From: Plasmodium malariae
Lineage: Eukaryota; Apicomplexa; Aconoidasida; Haemosporida; Plasmodiidae
DNA: 64,000 bases
Assembly (NCBI RefSeq): GCF_900090045.1
Contig: NC_041775.1
Location: 496,001 to 560,000 of the forward strand
Reading direction: 5' to 3'
Part shown: positions 38,025-49,962 of the stretch, one piece after another
How positions within the stretch are numbered: position 1 is the first letter of the stretch
Layout of the letters: the number at the start of each line of letters is the position of its first letter
The notes under the pieces: generated by a model
The model's input: the letters and a program-made list of their open reading frames with translations, nothing else
Told to the model about the DNA's origin: nothing
Databases searched by the model: none
Position numbers and translations under genes: made by a program

Positions 38025-38766
38025 ACAAATACACAAATAAATAAATAAATAAATAAAAAAATAAATAAACACGTATATACATATATACTGTACATGTTTA
38101 TACGAACGGCAACAATTAAAAGAGAATTGTATTTTTTCTGTTACGAATATTTATACATTTATATCAATATATTAAGCCATGTATATATATGCATTAACAA
38201 AGATGACTCATTTTTTATGTAACGCCTTAGCTTTTATTCATTCAACTTGTTTGTACATTTTGTCCTTAGTTTCCACGAATTGATATAGTATCATACATCC
38301 CCCATCATTTAAATTTTTTTTTTTTTTTTTTAATTGTATTCCGTTTAGCTGTCAACGTAAGGTAAAGACTTGACACGTGCATACATACCCTTATATTTAA
38401 GTACATTCCAATTGTATACATGTACATGCGTTCCCATTTTCTTTCCTCACTATATTTTAGCCAGTTGTATATTGTAGCCTTTTTTCTGTGTTAATTGTTA
38501 TTTTACATCATCGACGGCAAAAGTTGAGTGCTAGTGATAATGTTATTATAGCATGACAAGTTTTTAGAAACACATAAAAATGGCTTAAAATCGAGTTGGA
38601 ACGATCTGAGTTCTTTTAATTTATGAAAACAGTATTAATGGTATAATTTAGGAATACAAATATTATGTGCCTATTGAATATAGAAAGATTATGAAGCAGT
38701 AAATTTTTTGTTTTCGAAATGAAACATTTGGCTTTTTGTCATTATGTATTATTTCTTTTCTTAATG

Positions 38767-38802
<36 letters not shown>

Positions 38803-38973
38803 GAAGCAAATACAGAGGAAAATGCAAAAGCAAATGAAAATAAGAGCAATGTAGAGTAGCGTCCTAAAGGAAGTGTTAAAATTGGACAAAGAGAAAAAAG
38901 CATCATTTTTTATGCTTATGAAACGTATGCTATATTCATATAATTTGTATATGTATATGTATTTTAAGTACAT

Positions 38974-39008
<35 letters not shown>

Positions 39009-39318
39009 GTATGGGTGCATATTTGCAGTTAGCATTTACAGCATTGTAAGCGTCTAATGATGATCCGTCCAAGCGTATCACTACTTTTTGTGTACAGAGA
39101 GGGACAAAAGAAAAATCAAAATATAACATGACAAAAATGGGGGAAAATAATGGAATTGAGTATATGCATTTGGGGACAATAATTTAAAAAGAGAAAAAAA
39201 AAAGAAAGTCAAGTAGTTTTCTCTGTTTGGCTGTTTTGTTATTTCGTAGTTTCGTTATTAATGCTGTTGCTGCTGTTGTTGCCACCGCTACCGCTGCTAC
39301 GGGTATGGTGGGGATTGA
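37551..39318. other. Intergenic, no gene seen
   Basis: Holds poly-T near 37557-37573, (TA)n near 37769-37790, an aaataaacaaataaac-type array at 37965-38062, poly-A at 38770-38800 and ttatatatat near 38974-38996. A minus-strand open stretch at 38761-39129 has a hydrophobic tail but no motif. Likely the 5' flank of the NKAP-like gene and the 3' flank of the alveolin-like gene. Confidence 0.55.
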
Positions 39319-40152
39319 TCAACTATTGTGCTGCAGGGGTGGGGCTTTATGAACATATTTCTTTTCATCTATAGGTATATCGAAAGGAATGGGGGTAATA
39401 ATATTTTCAAAAACTATGTAAGGCTTTTCGACATAACAGTCCATGTATATAACTTCATCGGTATATTTTATGACAGGTATAATTTTTTTTCTTATAGGAA
39501 CAATTTTAAAATTATTTTTGAATTTTAATATAGGGACTTCGACTGGAATAACTACTGGTTTAGGGACTAGGTAAGTATAGTCTACATCCATATTTTGCTT
39601 TAAAGAACTAACTATTTCAATATTTTTTTCCAGTTTTGGTATAAATACTGTTTCTATTGTTGGCACCACATTTTCCTTTTGAGCAAATAATTTTAACTCA
39701 GTATTATTATTTTTTTTAAAATTTTTTTCCAATTTTTTATTTTTATGACTAAACAAATTTTGGCTAATTAATTTGTTCAATGTTGTATTTTCATTTTTTA
39801 ACCGTACTTCATCATCTTTTTTTTGTCCTAATTCTTTGAGGTTTTCATATAATTTTATAAGGTGCTCTTCTCCTTTTTTAACATAAGTATTAATTTCTTC
39901 AACGAACTTAACAGGTTTATAAAATACATTTATTTTTTTTGTATTCGCACAATAAATAGTGCGTTTTGTAATTGGTTTTATGATGCTCACATGTATATCG
40001 TTTTCTTGATTAATAAAATCGCCATCTTCGTTTAACTGTTCAGTGTTATTGTTCTGATGAGCAATTATAAGACAAAAAAAAAAAAAAAAAAAAAAGTTAA
40101 TACGATACAGATAACGTGGCAAGTTAGAGAAAATATATTTTTGCCATCGCAT
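39319..40152 (-). CDS. Alveolin (IMC1)-like inner membrane complex protein
   Basis: A 277-residue open frame. The C-terminal third has the proline/valine/charged short repeats typical of alveolins: LVPKPVVIPVEVPILKF, KIVPIRKKIIPVIKYTDEVI and YVEKPYIVFENIITPIPFDI. Alveolins (IMC1 family) form the subpellicular network under the inner membrane complex of the parasite pellicle. The middle is a Lys/Asn/Glu-rich helical region. The start is uncertain: residues 20-27 are a poly-Phe run encoded by a T tract that ends in a perfect splice-acceptor pattern at 40056-40054 (cag, then AAC AAT AAC). The first real exon may therefore lie further upstream, but no phase-compatible donor is seen nearby. It could be as short as 39319-40053 plus an unseen first exon. 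Confidence 0.7.
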   Translation of the reverse strand: MRWQKYIFSNLPRYLYRINFFFFFFFCLIIAHQNNNTEQLNEDGDFINQENDIHVSIIKPITKRTIYCANTKKINVFYKPVKFVEEINTYVKKGEEHLIKLYENLKELGQKKDDEVRLKNENTTLNKLISQNLFSHKNKKLEKNFKKNNNTELKLFAQKENVVPTIETVFIPKLEKNIEIVSSLKQNMDVDYTYLVPKPVVIPVEVPILKFKNNFKIVPIRKKIIPVIKYTDEVIYMDCYVEKPYIVFENIITPIPFDIPIDEKKYVHKAPPLQHNS

Positions 40153-40454
40153 TTAATCTTTACAATTTGCGATTTTTTATATTATATTTTTTACTTTTTA
40201 TTTTTTTTATTATTTATTTTTTACTTTTTATTTTTTTTATTTTTTATTTTTTACTTTTTATTTTTTTTATTTTTTTTTTTATCATCTTTTAATTGTTACC
40301 CTATTGTACTCATCGCTGTCTTGCGGTAGCAACTCCATTATTAAAAGACTGGCTTCGTTATATTAACATAGGGGGGCTTATTCCCACGTGATTGTATATA
40401 TGTATGTATGTGTATATGTATGTACGTATGTGTATATGTATGTACATGTATGTG

Positions 40455-40486
<32 letters not shown>

Positions 40487-41064
40487 TGTATGTATGTATG
40501 TATGTATGTATGTATGTATGTATGTATGTGTATATGTTTGTATGTATATGTATGTATGTATGCACGTAGGTATGTATGTACGTTTGTAATATGTATATAT
40601 AACTAATTTAATAAACACTTTATACTTTCCTACAAAAATGTAAATAATTAAAAATGTGTTCATTTACGTGAAAGCCTTGTCTATCATAAAAAGAAAATGC
40701 CCACTTGGAGTGATTAATACATTTAATATATACTTGTATGGATATGTGTATTGGTAAAATCGTGTACATATATTGTATGTCTATACAAATTGGAGGCGTA
40801 TCTTCTATACAAACAAAGCTTATGAAGCATATTTTTTAAAATAAACCATAAAATTTTATGTAACGGAAAAAAAAAAAAAAAAGAAGAATACTATTTGTTA
40901 TATTTCTTTTATTTAAAGACAAAAGGGAGAATTGGTATTAGCTTAATACGGAACTGTAAACACAATTATTTAAAATATAATTTTAAAAAAAAAGTCTTAA
41001 GTCCACACATTTTTACCTTATCGTATAGCAACTTATGCGAACAAGGAGTGTGCATTGCATTATT

Positions 41065-41121
<57 letters not shown>

Positions 41122-41874
41122 CTTATATTATTATACTACTTATATTATTCATATTATTCATATAATTTTTTTTTTTTTTTTTTTTTTTTTTCTAGCCATT
41201 TTGGCTATTTTTGTCATCACATTATAGCTTTTTTAATTTCATGAGCATTTATACAAATATAAGAAGTTTGAAAAAAAAAAAAATATAAAAATGTGTATCA
41301 GTTCAGAAAAACGCACGAACCCGAAATAACAAATGTGTAATAAATAAATATAGAAAATGTACAAAAAAAAATTCAATGAAAAAGATGTCCACCTAACTTT
41401 TATATCACCGGTTGTACGAAATAATACATTGTTTCGCTGTTTCTGTTATGTTTCTTGATGGGTCATTTTCTGCTAAAATGTATTTACTCAGGGGGCACAT
41501 ATATGTGCAGAAATATATGAACATATATATATATACAAACATGTATACTCACATGTATACACACATATATACACACATGTATACACACATGTATACACAC
41601 ATGTATACACACATATATACACATATATATACACACATATATACACACATATATACACACATATATACACACATATATACACACATATATACACACATAT
41701 ATACACACATATACACACATACATACACACATATATACACACATATATACACACATATATACACACATATATACACACATATATACACACATATATACAC
41801 ACATACATACATATATGCATGGCCCATTTAACGTTGTTCCGCTTCACATTTGCATGTTCCTCCCATATCTATGT
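40153..41874. other. Intergenic, three microsatellites
   Basis: Contains the (tatg)n array at 40400-40590, an (att)n array at about 41073-41120, poly-T at 41167-41190 and the CACACATATATA array at 41545-41810. No coding region supported; the open frames over the arrays are Tyr/Met/Val/Cys or Thr/His/Tyr peptides. Confidence 0.7.
41545..41810. repeat. 12-bp CACACATATATA array
   Basis: About 22 copies of tacacacatata with a few tacacacatgta variants, ending about 65 bases before the stop of the next minus-strand gene. Alternating purine-pyrimidine, so a candidate Z-DNA-forming or slippage-prone tract. Confidence 0.9.
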
Positions 41875-42552
41875 TCACTTGGCAGCATCGTCTTCCGCTT
41901 CATTCACTTCATCCTCTTCATCTGCACCGTCTTTTTCTTCAGCTTCTTCTTGTCGCTTTCTAAGTAGTTCCGTATCATGATGATATTTACTCATATGTAA
42001 GTAGCACGGATGACTCGGTAAAAAATCTTCAAGAATCCAGTGAGGTCCTCTTTCTTTTCTTCTCCTATCTAGGTATCTTGTAATGGGGTTCGTGTTTTCA
42101 GCTCTCTCTCTTTCTTTGTTAGCTTCAACCCATTCGACGGTAAACCTCTTTGGTTTTATGCCAAGGTATGATATATGATGAAAGGCAAAAGATAAGCCAA
42201 AGGCAAACAAAAAGTAAGGAATAAAAGCTAATGGTAAAGGGTATTGTAGTAACCATGCTAATAAAGGCTTATGATCTTTTGCAAACTCTCCATATAAATA
42301 TGTATGAAACACCCCAGCTGGTCTTAACGACCATCTTTCCCAATCATATTTATGGTTATAATATCTTTGATTCAGTCGGTATTTTTTTGGTTCTCCATTT
42401 GGCAAAAATTCTCTTGGTGGGGGCTCCGGTATATTAATTCCTAAGGGTTGGGATGCTATATATCTTTTACATATATTATTAAAATTTTTCTTCATAAAAA
42501 TAAAAATATGTTCTCCCTGTGGTCTTTTTCGTAAATTTGAATGTAAATGCAT
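41875..42552 (-). CDS. Conserved protein, probably mitochondrial, one membrane span
   Basis: 225 residues from the first in-frame ATG (42552); the frame is open eight codons further upstream but without an ATG. The N-terminus is basic and nearly free of acidic residues (KRPQGEHIFIFMKKNFNNICKRY), consistent with a mitochondrial presequence. Then comes a Pro/Tyr/Arg/Trp-rich block (REFLPNGEPKKYRLNQRYYN and YDWERWSLRPAGVF), one hydrophobic span LLQYPLPLAFIPYFLFAFGL, a charged segment RRKERGPHWILEDFLPSHPC and an acidic C-terminal tail. The layout resembles accessory subunits of mitochondrial respiratory or ATP-synthase complexes in apicomplexans, but I do not recognise it and give no symbol. Localisation is an inference. 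Confidence 0.75.
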   Translation of the reverse strand: MHLHSNLRKRPQGEHIFIFMKKNFNNICKRYIASQPLGINIPEPPPREFLPNGEPKKYRLNQRYYNHKYDWERWSLRPAGVFHTYLYGEFAKDHKPLLAWLLQYPLPLAFIPYFLFAFGLSFAFHHISYLGIKPKRFTVEWVEANKERERAENTNPITRYLDRRRKERGPHWILEDFLPSHPCYLHMSKYHHDTELLRKRQEEAEEKDGADEEDEVNEAEDDAAK

Positions 42553-43422
42553 CTTTTCTTTTTTCTTATTATTCAATAACAGTTATGTTTTAAAAAAGAA
42601 TCTTTCTTCTAGCGCATAATTACTCGCGTACATGTACATATATATTTATATGTGTTTACAAAACGTATGCTTCAGCGCAACACATATCTAAGTAACACTA
42701 ACAAAGAACTACATGAAATAAATCATAACACAAAACGCAATTGTGTTACTTGTATTATCTTTCATATTTTAAAATATAAAGCTAAAAAGCCTAATGGAAT
42801 ACATTTCTTAGCAAAAATTGATTTTTTATTCCATTCAGTAATTTTCCTATTCATTTACGTATCTTAAAAATATATAAAAAAATTCCTCTTATAATGTTAA
42901 CAAAAATAATATAATGCTACACATGTTTAACATGTCAAAAAATAAAAAAAAAAAAAAAATACATAATTGCACAAAAATATTTAACTTTTATTCATCATAC
43001 AAATGTTTCCTTTTTATTCTATTATTTTTTTTTATTTTTTTTGGTATAATACCAAAGGTACAATCATATTTTTGTTATCCTTGGGAATGGTAGAGGATTG
43101 CAAATTTTAAATCAGACGAGTTACTATATTATAAATATCGCCAATATACTTTTGATTACGCTTATTCTTCTTCATCTTGCCATTATTACTGTTATGTCGT
43201 TTTTTTAGTAAGGTAAGGCAAAAACATATTTATGCTGTGATATTACAGTGGTCAGTACACTGCGTATTTCTTAATGTGTTTCATAAATAAAACTTTGTAA
43301 ATCTCACCATATATTTATAATGTATAATTGTCATCAATTTTTCGTATTACAAAAGGAAGAATGAAAAAGTATCATATAATGGTGTTAATTTTTATTTAAT
43401 CTTAAATAGAATTTTTTTAAGA

Positions 43423-43457
<35 letters not shown>

Positions 43458-45769
43458 TAATAAAATAAGAACAAATTGTCAATGCCAGAAATAATGAACA
43501 AAAGTAAAAACGATTTTTTTTACTCTACTAAAAATAAACATTATTACTACACATTCACATGGAAACCATATAATTTTATTAAAATTTTAAAATATAAATT
43601 AAAGTTTTATCATAAAAAAAAAAAAATATATAAATGAAGTGTGTGAGAACAGCAAATTTTAATTGTCATGTCAAATGAAACTATCCTTTCTATACTTTAA
43701 AACGACAGAAAAGGACGTATTTTAGTAAGAACATTTGGATGTTTAAGCATCCTGCATTTATGTATGTATATTTATACATGTATGTTTACTTATGTATATA
43801 TATGTGAGTAGGACGAAAAACCTTTCATTTAGAGAAATTATGAAAAATATGACTAGTTCATGTGAAAAATACTCACAGTAAATGGCCGTTATTACTCTGT
43901 ATTTTTTAAGCAAAAAGGGAAAGCAAGAAAACAGGTATTCATGTTAAAATATACCTGACCTTGAAATACTGTTCATACACATAATAAATAAGTTTATTCC
44001 CTCTTTCAATTTATGTATTATCAAATGAAAAAAATTCAAACATAATACTACATAAATTTAAATACACAGAAACTTACATGTATCAGTGCTCAAAATAGGA
44101 AATAAAAACATAACTTGGTATTTTTTGCATTATACAAATATAAATGTATAGGTATATATATGCACGTATATAAATGCAAAGTATAGGCATTTTCATTTGA
44201 AAAGGACTACTAATTTTCACACAGACGTCTTTGCATCAAAATGCTGTTTTAAAATTATTCTATTCTAAAATATTTTTAAAATCTTTTTTTTTTTTTTTCA
44301 AATATACATTTTATTTTATTTTATTTTATTTTAAATATCAATCCTACAACCCTTTTTTATATATATAGAGAAGGACAATTAAAAAAAGAAAAAAGAAAAA
44401 GGTATATAATCATTCGCCCGTAATATTTTTCAAATACCAGAATTTTTTTTTTATTACATAGCAGGGGATTAAAAAAGCTTTTGTTTTTATTTATTCTGTT
44501 ATGTACTTGTCATTTGACACGCATTTTACATATTAGTTTTTTTCTCTTATATTATTTCCTTAAGAACTTAAAAGTATACATTCACACATACAAACAAACA
44601 TCTAACAGATAATGGTATGTTACACAGGTTACTTAATTGTCCCATTATTTTTTTCTACGAACTGATTTAAAATCAAAAAGGAGAAAATGGGGCACTTACT
44701 ATTATACTACATATATTGTATACCCATATATGTACATTACATATTGTATATATATATATATACACAAACACAATATGCATGAGGGAAAAAAAAAAAAAAA
44801 AAATTTATCTTTCTCTATATGGAAACACAATTAATTTGCGTAAATTAAAAAACAAATTCATCGAACGAATATCATCAGTGATGTGACAAATCAAAGTTCA
44901 TATATAAAGAAAAAAGGAAAACATTGTTAAAAAAGAAATAATTTTAAAAAAAGCACTAATAAAAAAAGCACTAATAAAAAAAGCACTAATAAAAAAAGCA
45001 CCAATAAAAAAAGCACTAATAAAAAAAGCACTATTAAAAATGTGCTATTAAAAATGTGCTATTAAAAAAAAATGCTATTAAAAAATATGCTATTAAAAAA
45101 AATGCTATTATGAAAAGCACTATAGCAACGTTATTAAAAAGAGCTCTATTAATACATTATTAAAAAAGATTCTATATCCAAACATCATTAAAAAAAAAAT
45201 GTTAAAAAGCCATTAAAAATACTGTAAAAATATATAATACTACTAAAAAAATATTTTTTAAAAAAAATGTCCTTGAAAAAGCACACTACAACACAATCAC
45301 CTTTATTTGGGCATAATAATTATCAAAGCATTTGTTTTGTTCATTTTTTTTTTTTTTTTATGCTATCATATAGTAAGCAAAGTCGGTGAAAGGTCGAAAA
45401 ACAAAAAGTAAAGGATTTTTATTTCGTATGTTTTACTTAATGTAATGTATACATATAAATATATGTATATATAGATATATATATTATACGTATATATATA
45501 TATATATATATTTACTTGAATGGAAAAATTTTGAAAATGTAACTTATTTTTCTGGTGCACATAAAAATATATCATAACTGCTGAAAACTGTTTTTTCAAA
45601 AATGGATAAAAAATAAAGCAAAACATTTAATGAAACCTAAATCCATCATCATTTAAGAATAGTAAAATTAATCTTTATATTATATAATATAATAAATACG
45701 GCACTGTTTATATGTCACAAATAAATATTATATAAACACATATATTATATATACATATATATACATATA

Positions 45770-45843
<74 letters not shown>

Positions 45844-46050
45844 CGTATAACTACATTTCACTTATGCATAAGATCACTACCCATTTTTTAAATGAAAAAA
45901 AGTAGGCATTTTTATTTTCTTTATGCATCTTACCCCACTGAGCATGCATGCTTAAAAATTAAAATTAAAAAATACATAATTGATGTTTCTATTGCTCCTC
46001 AAGGAAGTTTTTAATATGGTGTATGCTTGTTACTATTGCTATATGCAATT

Positions 46051-46088
<38 letters not shown>

Positions 46089-47298
46089 CGTATGACTTTT
46101 TTTTACTTTTCACTTTTTTCGTTTTTTTCTTCTCTTTTCTTTCTTTTTCTTCCATTTTTCCTTTTTTTATTGTCCTTCTTTTTTTTTTTTAAAAAAAAAA
46201 AAATTAATTAAAATAAAAAAAAAATATATATATATATATATTATATTTTTATAAATATACCTATATGTTCATTTAAATCTTCAATAAAAAGGTTTTAAAC
46301 ATATATCCTGTGTGAACATTTTTGAAAACACTTGTATAAATACATAATATAATACATATAATACATATATAAACATATAAATATATAATTGCAATAATTT
46401 ACTACGAACGAGCTTAAAAAAAAAAAATTGTAAACTTTAAAAGAATTTATAAGAAATTATAATTCCATACTTTTTTTTTTTTCTTTTTTTTTTTTTTCTC
46501 GCAAGGATTTTAATCAAAATTATTCCTTTTTTAAAATAATTAATTCATCTACAAATTTAAACTTAATAGTTACATGAAAAGAAAAAGAAAAAATATAAAA
46601 CAGCACGTAGAAGGAAGAGTCATCAATATAAGCTTTACAGATCGTCAGCAAAAACAAAAACCTTGTAAAAGTGTAAGAGGGAGGATAGGCCATTTTTATT
46701 AATGTTTATATTTATATATATGTACAACAGTATATGCGCATAGTTTCATATGAGTATACGCCCGTATAAATATATGTACAAATACGCATTCCAGCAACAG
46801 TAATAATATAGGGAAAAAAAAAAAAAAAACATATATACATTTATACATATATATATATGTAAGCATATATGTACATATGTATGTAAGCATATATGTACAT
46901 ATGTATGTAAGCATATATATATATATACAGAGTAAATCGCGCATATTTTAATCGTATATTATCTCCAATCTTAGCGAAGAGCAAACTGCATTCATTCAAG
47001 CACATTTAAAGAAATACCATAAGAAAACCAAAAAGAAAAAAAAAAAAATTTATTTTTTAAAAAGAAACACCATATTATAATATACAAGCAATAATTTAAT
47101 CTTCAAAGAGCAGAAAGTAATTTAAGATATAAGTCTTTGTGTTGTGCATATATATATCTTTATTTAATTATACCGTAATACGCAGTGCGCATTTTGCGCC
47201 ATATATATAACTTACTGCACACGTATATACATACATACATATATCCGTCGCGCGCGTGGGTATATGCATATTTAGAAAAGAGAAAAAGTGAGTAAAAC
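42553..47298. other. Long intergenic region, mostly featureless
   Basis: 4.7 kb without a confident gene. Holds poly-A near 43423-43455, a 15-base repeat (unit gcactaataaaaaaa) at 44950-45062 decaying into aaaatgctatta units up to about 45115, (TA)n at about 45773-45836 and at 46225-46240, and a gtacatatgtatgtaagcatatat array at 46850-46925. The stretch 43080-43250 is of higher complexity than its surroundings. Presumably holds the promoters of the gene at 41875-42552 and of HSP110. Confidence 0.55.
43107..43175 (-). other. Possible terminal exon or micro-ORF
   Basis: A 22-codon frame from ATG to TAA reading MKKNKRNQKYIGDIYNIVTR plus LI. The frame is open without ATG back to about 43240 and includes a possible acceptor at 43191-43192. 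The residue mix looks more coding-like than the surroundings. It could be the last exon of an unrecognised minus-strand gene or chance. No partner exon was found. Confidence 0.2.
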
Positions 47299-49804
47299 AT
47301 GTCGGTGCTTGGGATAGATATAGGAAATGAAAACGCAGTGATTGCAACTATAAACAAGGGGGCAATAAACATTGTAAGGAACGATGTGTCGGAAAGGCTA
47401 ACCCCTTGCTTAGTTGGTTTTACTGAAAAGGAAAGATTGATAGGAGATAATGCATTAGCAAAAGTAAAGTCAAATTATAAAAACACATGTAGAAATATTA
47501 AAAACTTGATAGGAAAAATAGTAACCAATGCAAATGATGAAGATATAGAAGTAAATGAAGCATATGGAGATTTAGTACCATGTGAATATAATTATTTAGG
47601 ATATGGGGTAGAATATAAAAAGCAGAAATTGAATATAAGTGGGGTTAGAATTTTATCCACATTATTATTTTTTTTAATAAGACTAGCCGAAAAATATATT
47701 GGTAAAGAGTGTTCAGAAATAGTTTTATCCTATCCACCAACATATACGAATAGCCAAAAAGAATGTTTAATAGCAGCTACAAAAATTATTAATGCTAATA
47801 TATTGAGGCTTATTAGTGACAATACTGCTGTTGCGTTAGATTATGGTATGTATAGAATGAAAGAATTTAAAGAAGATGTAGGATCAATAGTCGTTTTTGT
47901 AAATATTGGATATGCAAATACCTGTATATGTATTGCTCGCTTCTTTTCAAATAGATGTGAAATATTAAGCGATGTTGCAGATTCTAGTTTAGGTGGTAGA
48001 AATATAGATAATGAATTAATTAAATATATAAATAATTTATTTATTAATGCATATAAAGTAAATCCCTTATATAAGAGTAATTCTTCAGATTTATGTGAAA
48101 TGGGTACAGGAAAATTAAGCAAATATTTTGTATCTTCAAATAATGAAACTAGCCAAATTGATAATAAAGTACGTGTGAAACTACAAGATGTTGCAGTAAA
48201 GACAAAAAAAGTTTTATCAGCAAATAATGAAACATCTATACATGTAGAATGTTTACATGAAGATTTAGATTGTCAAGGTTCTATTGATAGAGGTACATTT
48301 GAAGAATTGTGTTCCAATTTTTTTTTACCAAAACTGAAAGATTTATTAGACAAAGCTATGGTAATTAGTAAAGTTAGTTTAGAACAAATACAATCTATAG
48401 AGATATTAGGTGGCTCTACTAGAATTCCTTTTATACAAAATTATTTGCAGGAGTATTTTAAAAAAACATTGTCAAAAACGTTAGTTGCTGATGAATCAGT
48501 TGCTAGAGGTTGTGTTCTATCTGCAGCTATGTTAAGTAAACATTATAAAGTTAAAGAGTATGAATGTATCGAGAAAGTGACGCATCCAATTAGTGTTGTA
48601 TGGCATCATGTAAACGATTTTTCAAAAACGAATGTAGAAAAATTATATACAAATGATTCTTTAAAAAAGAAAGTAAAAAAAATTATTATTCCAGAAAAGG
48701 GACAAATTAAAGTTACAGCATATTATGAAGATACACCAGACTTACCACAGAATTGTATTAAAGAATTAGGTTCCTGTCTTGTTAAGATTAATGAAAAGAA
48801 TGATAAAGTTGTAGAGTCTCATATTATGACGACCTTTTCGGATAATGACACATTCACCTTTTTGGGTGCGCAGGCTGTTAGTAAAACAGTTATTAAAACA
48901 AAAGAGGAAAAGAAAAAATTAGATGAAAAAGCAGCAGAAGAGAAAGATTTGGAAAATGAAAATGAGGACGATAGAGGCAAAAATAATGATAAGGATAAAG
49001 AGAACAACAGCACAGTGGACAGTGTTATGCCAAACAACACTAACATGAGCAGCAAAAGCAAAACTGAATTGAAGAAAGGAGAAGAGGGAAAGGTACAAAC
49101 GTGCTATACTGCAATTGCTATTGAAGCCATAGCACCACCAGGAAGTTACAGTAGTAAAGACATCTACAATTTTAGTGAAGCTGAAATTAATATGCAACAT
49201 AGTGATCAAGTAGAGGCAGAAAGACTAAAACATATAAACGAGTTAGAAACTATTATATACGAAACACGAGATCGAATTAATGGTATATATAAAGACTTTG
49301 TAATAGATGAAGAAAGAGATTCCATATCACTAGCTTTAGATGATATTGAAAATTGGGTTTATGATAATATCGATGAAAACAAAAATATGTTTATAAAAAA
49401 AAAAGAAGAAATAAGAGAGCTTATAAAAGATATTATATACAGACATGATGTATATACATCGAAAGAAAAAAATTTAAATAATATTATTAATCATTTAAAA
49501 AATATTATATCACAATGTGGAAAGAGACAATCAGAAGAGAGCCAAAAAATTATTACTAGAACAACTAAATTTTTAGAAACAATTAATTCTTTGCAAGAAC
49601 AAGAAAAAGATAAGAAATTATATGAACCTCCTGTATATACACTTAAAGATATAGAAGGAGAATTTAATGAAGTCACACAGCTAGCCCAGAAGCATTTTTC
49701 AAAAATCGAGGCAGAAGAGCTAGCCAAACAAAAGGAAAAAGAAAAAGAAAAGGAAAGAGAGAGGAAGGAACAGGAAAAAGAAAAGAAAAAACAGCAACAA
49801 CAGC

Positions 49805-49838
<34 letters not shown>

Positions 49839-49962
49839 TGCTGAAGGAAAATATGCGGATGAAAATCAAGAAAAGGATTCCAAAGACGCCAAAGATAACG
49901 ACGAAACGGACATTTCGACTAAAAACGACAATAACTGTAGTGCGGAGGAGAAGGATATTTAG
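47299..49962 (+). CDS. HSP110: Heat shock protein 110 (HSP70 superfamily)
   Basis: 887 residues, single exon. The N-terminal actin-like ATPase domain (about 1-390) begins SVLGIDIGNENAVIATINKG, has the phosphate-2 region FVNIGYANTCICIARF, SSLGGRNIDNELIKYINN, and the adenosine motif EILGGSTRIPFIQNYL. The substrate-binding beta domain follows, then a long acidic loop (Glu/Asn/Lys, about residues 535-590) and a helical C-terminus. This long loop plus an extended lid is characteristic of HSP110/Grp170 nucleotide-exchange factors rather than HSP70; there is no EEVD tail. The C-terminus has a Lys/Glu helix and a poly-Gln run (49792-49838). HSP110 is the exchange factor and holdase for cytosolic HSP70, and in P. 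falciparum it protects Asn-rich proteins during fever. It corresponds by position to the HSP110 gene near crt in P. falciparum. Confidence 0.95.
49792..49838 (+). repeat. CAA/CAG triplet run in HSP110
   Basis: About 15 CAA/CAG codons coding poly-Gln near the C-terminus of HSP110. In-frame triplet repeat, so length variants keep the frame. Confidence 0.95.

Noticed and set aside
38761..39129. Minus-strand 122-residue frame with hydrophobic tail
   Set aside because: Its middle is (TA)n-derived Tyr/Ile and its end is poly-A-derived Phe; no motif in the short remaining part.
41484..41847. Overlapping open frames in several frames over the CACACATATATA array
   Set aside because: Repeat translation only (Tyr/Val/Cys or Thr/His/Ile); not genes.
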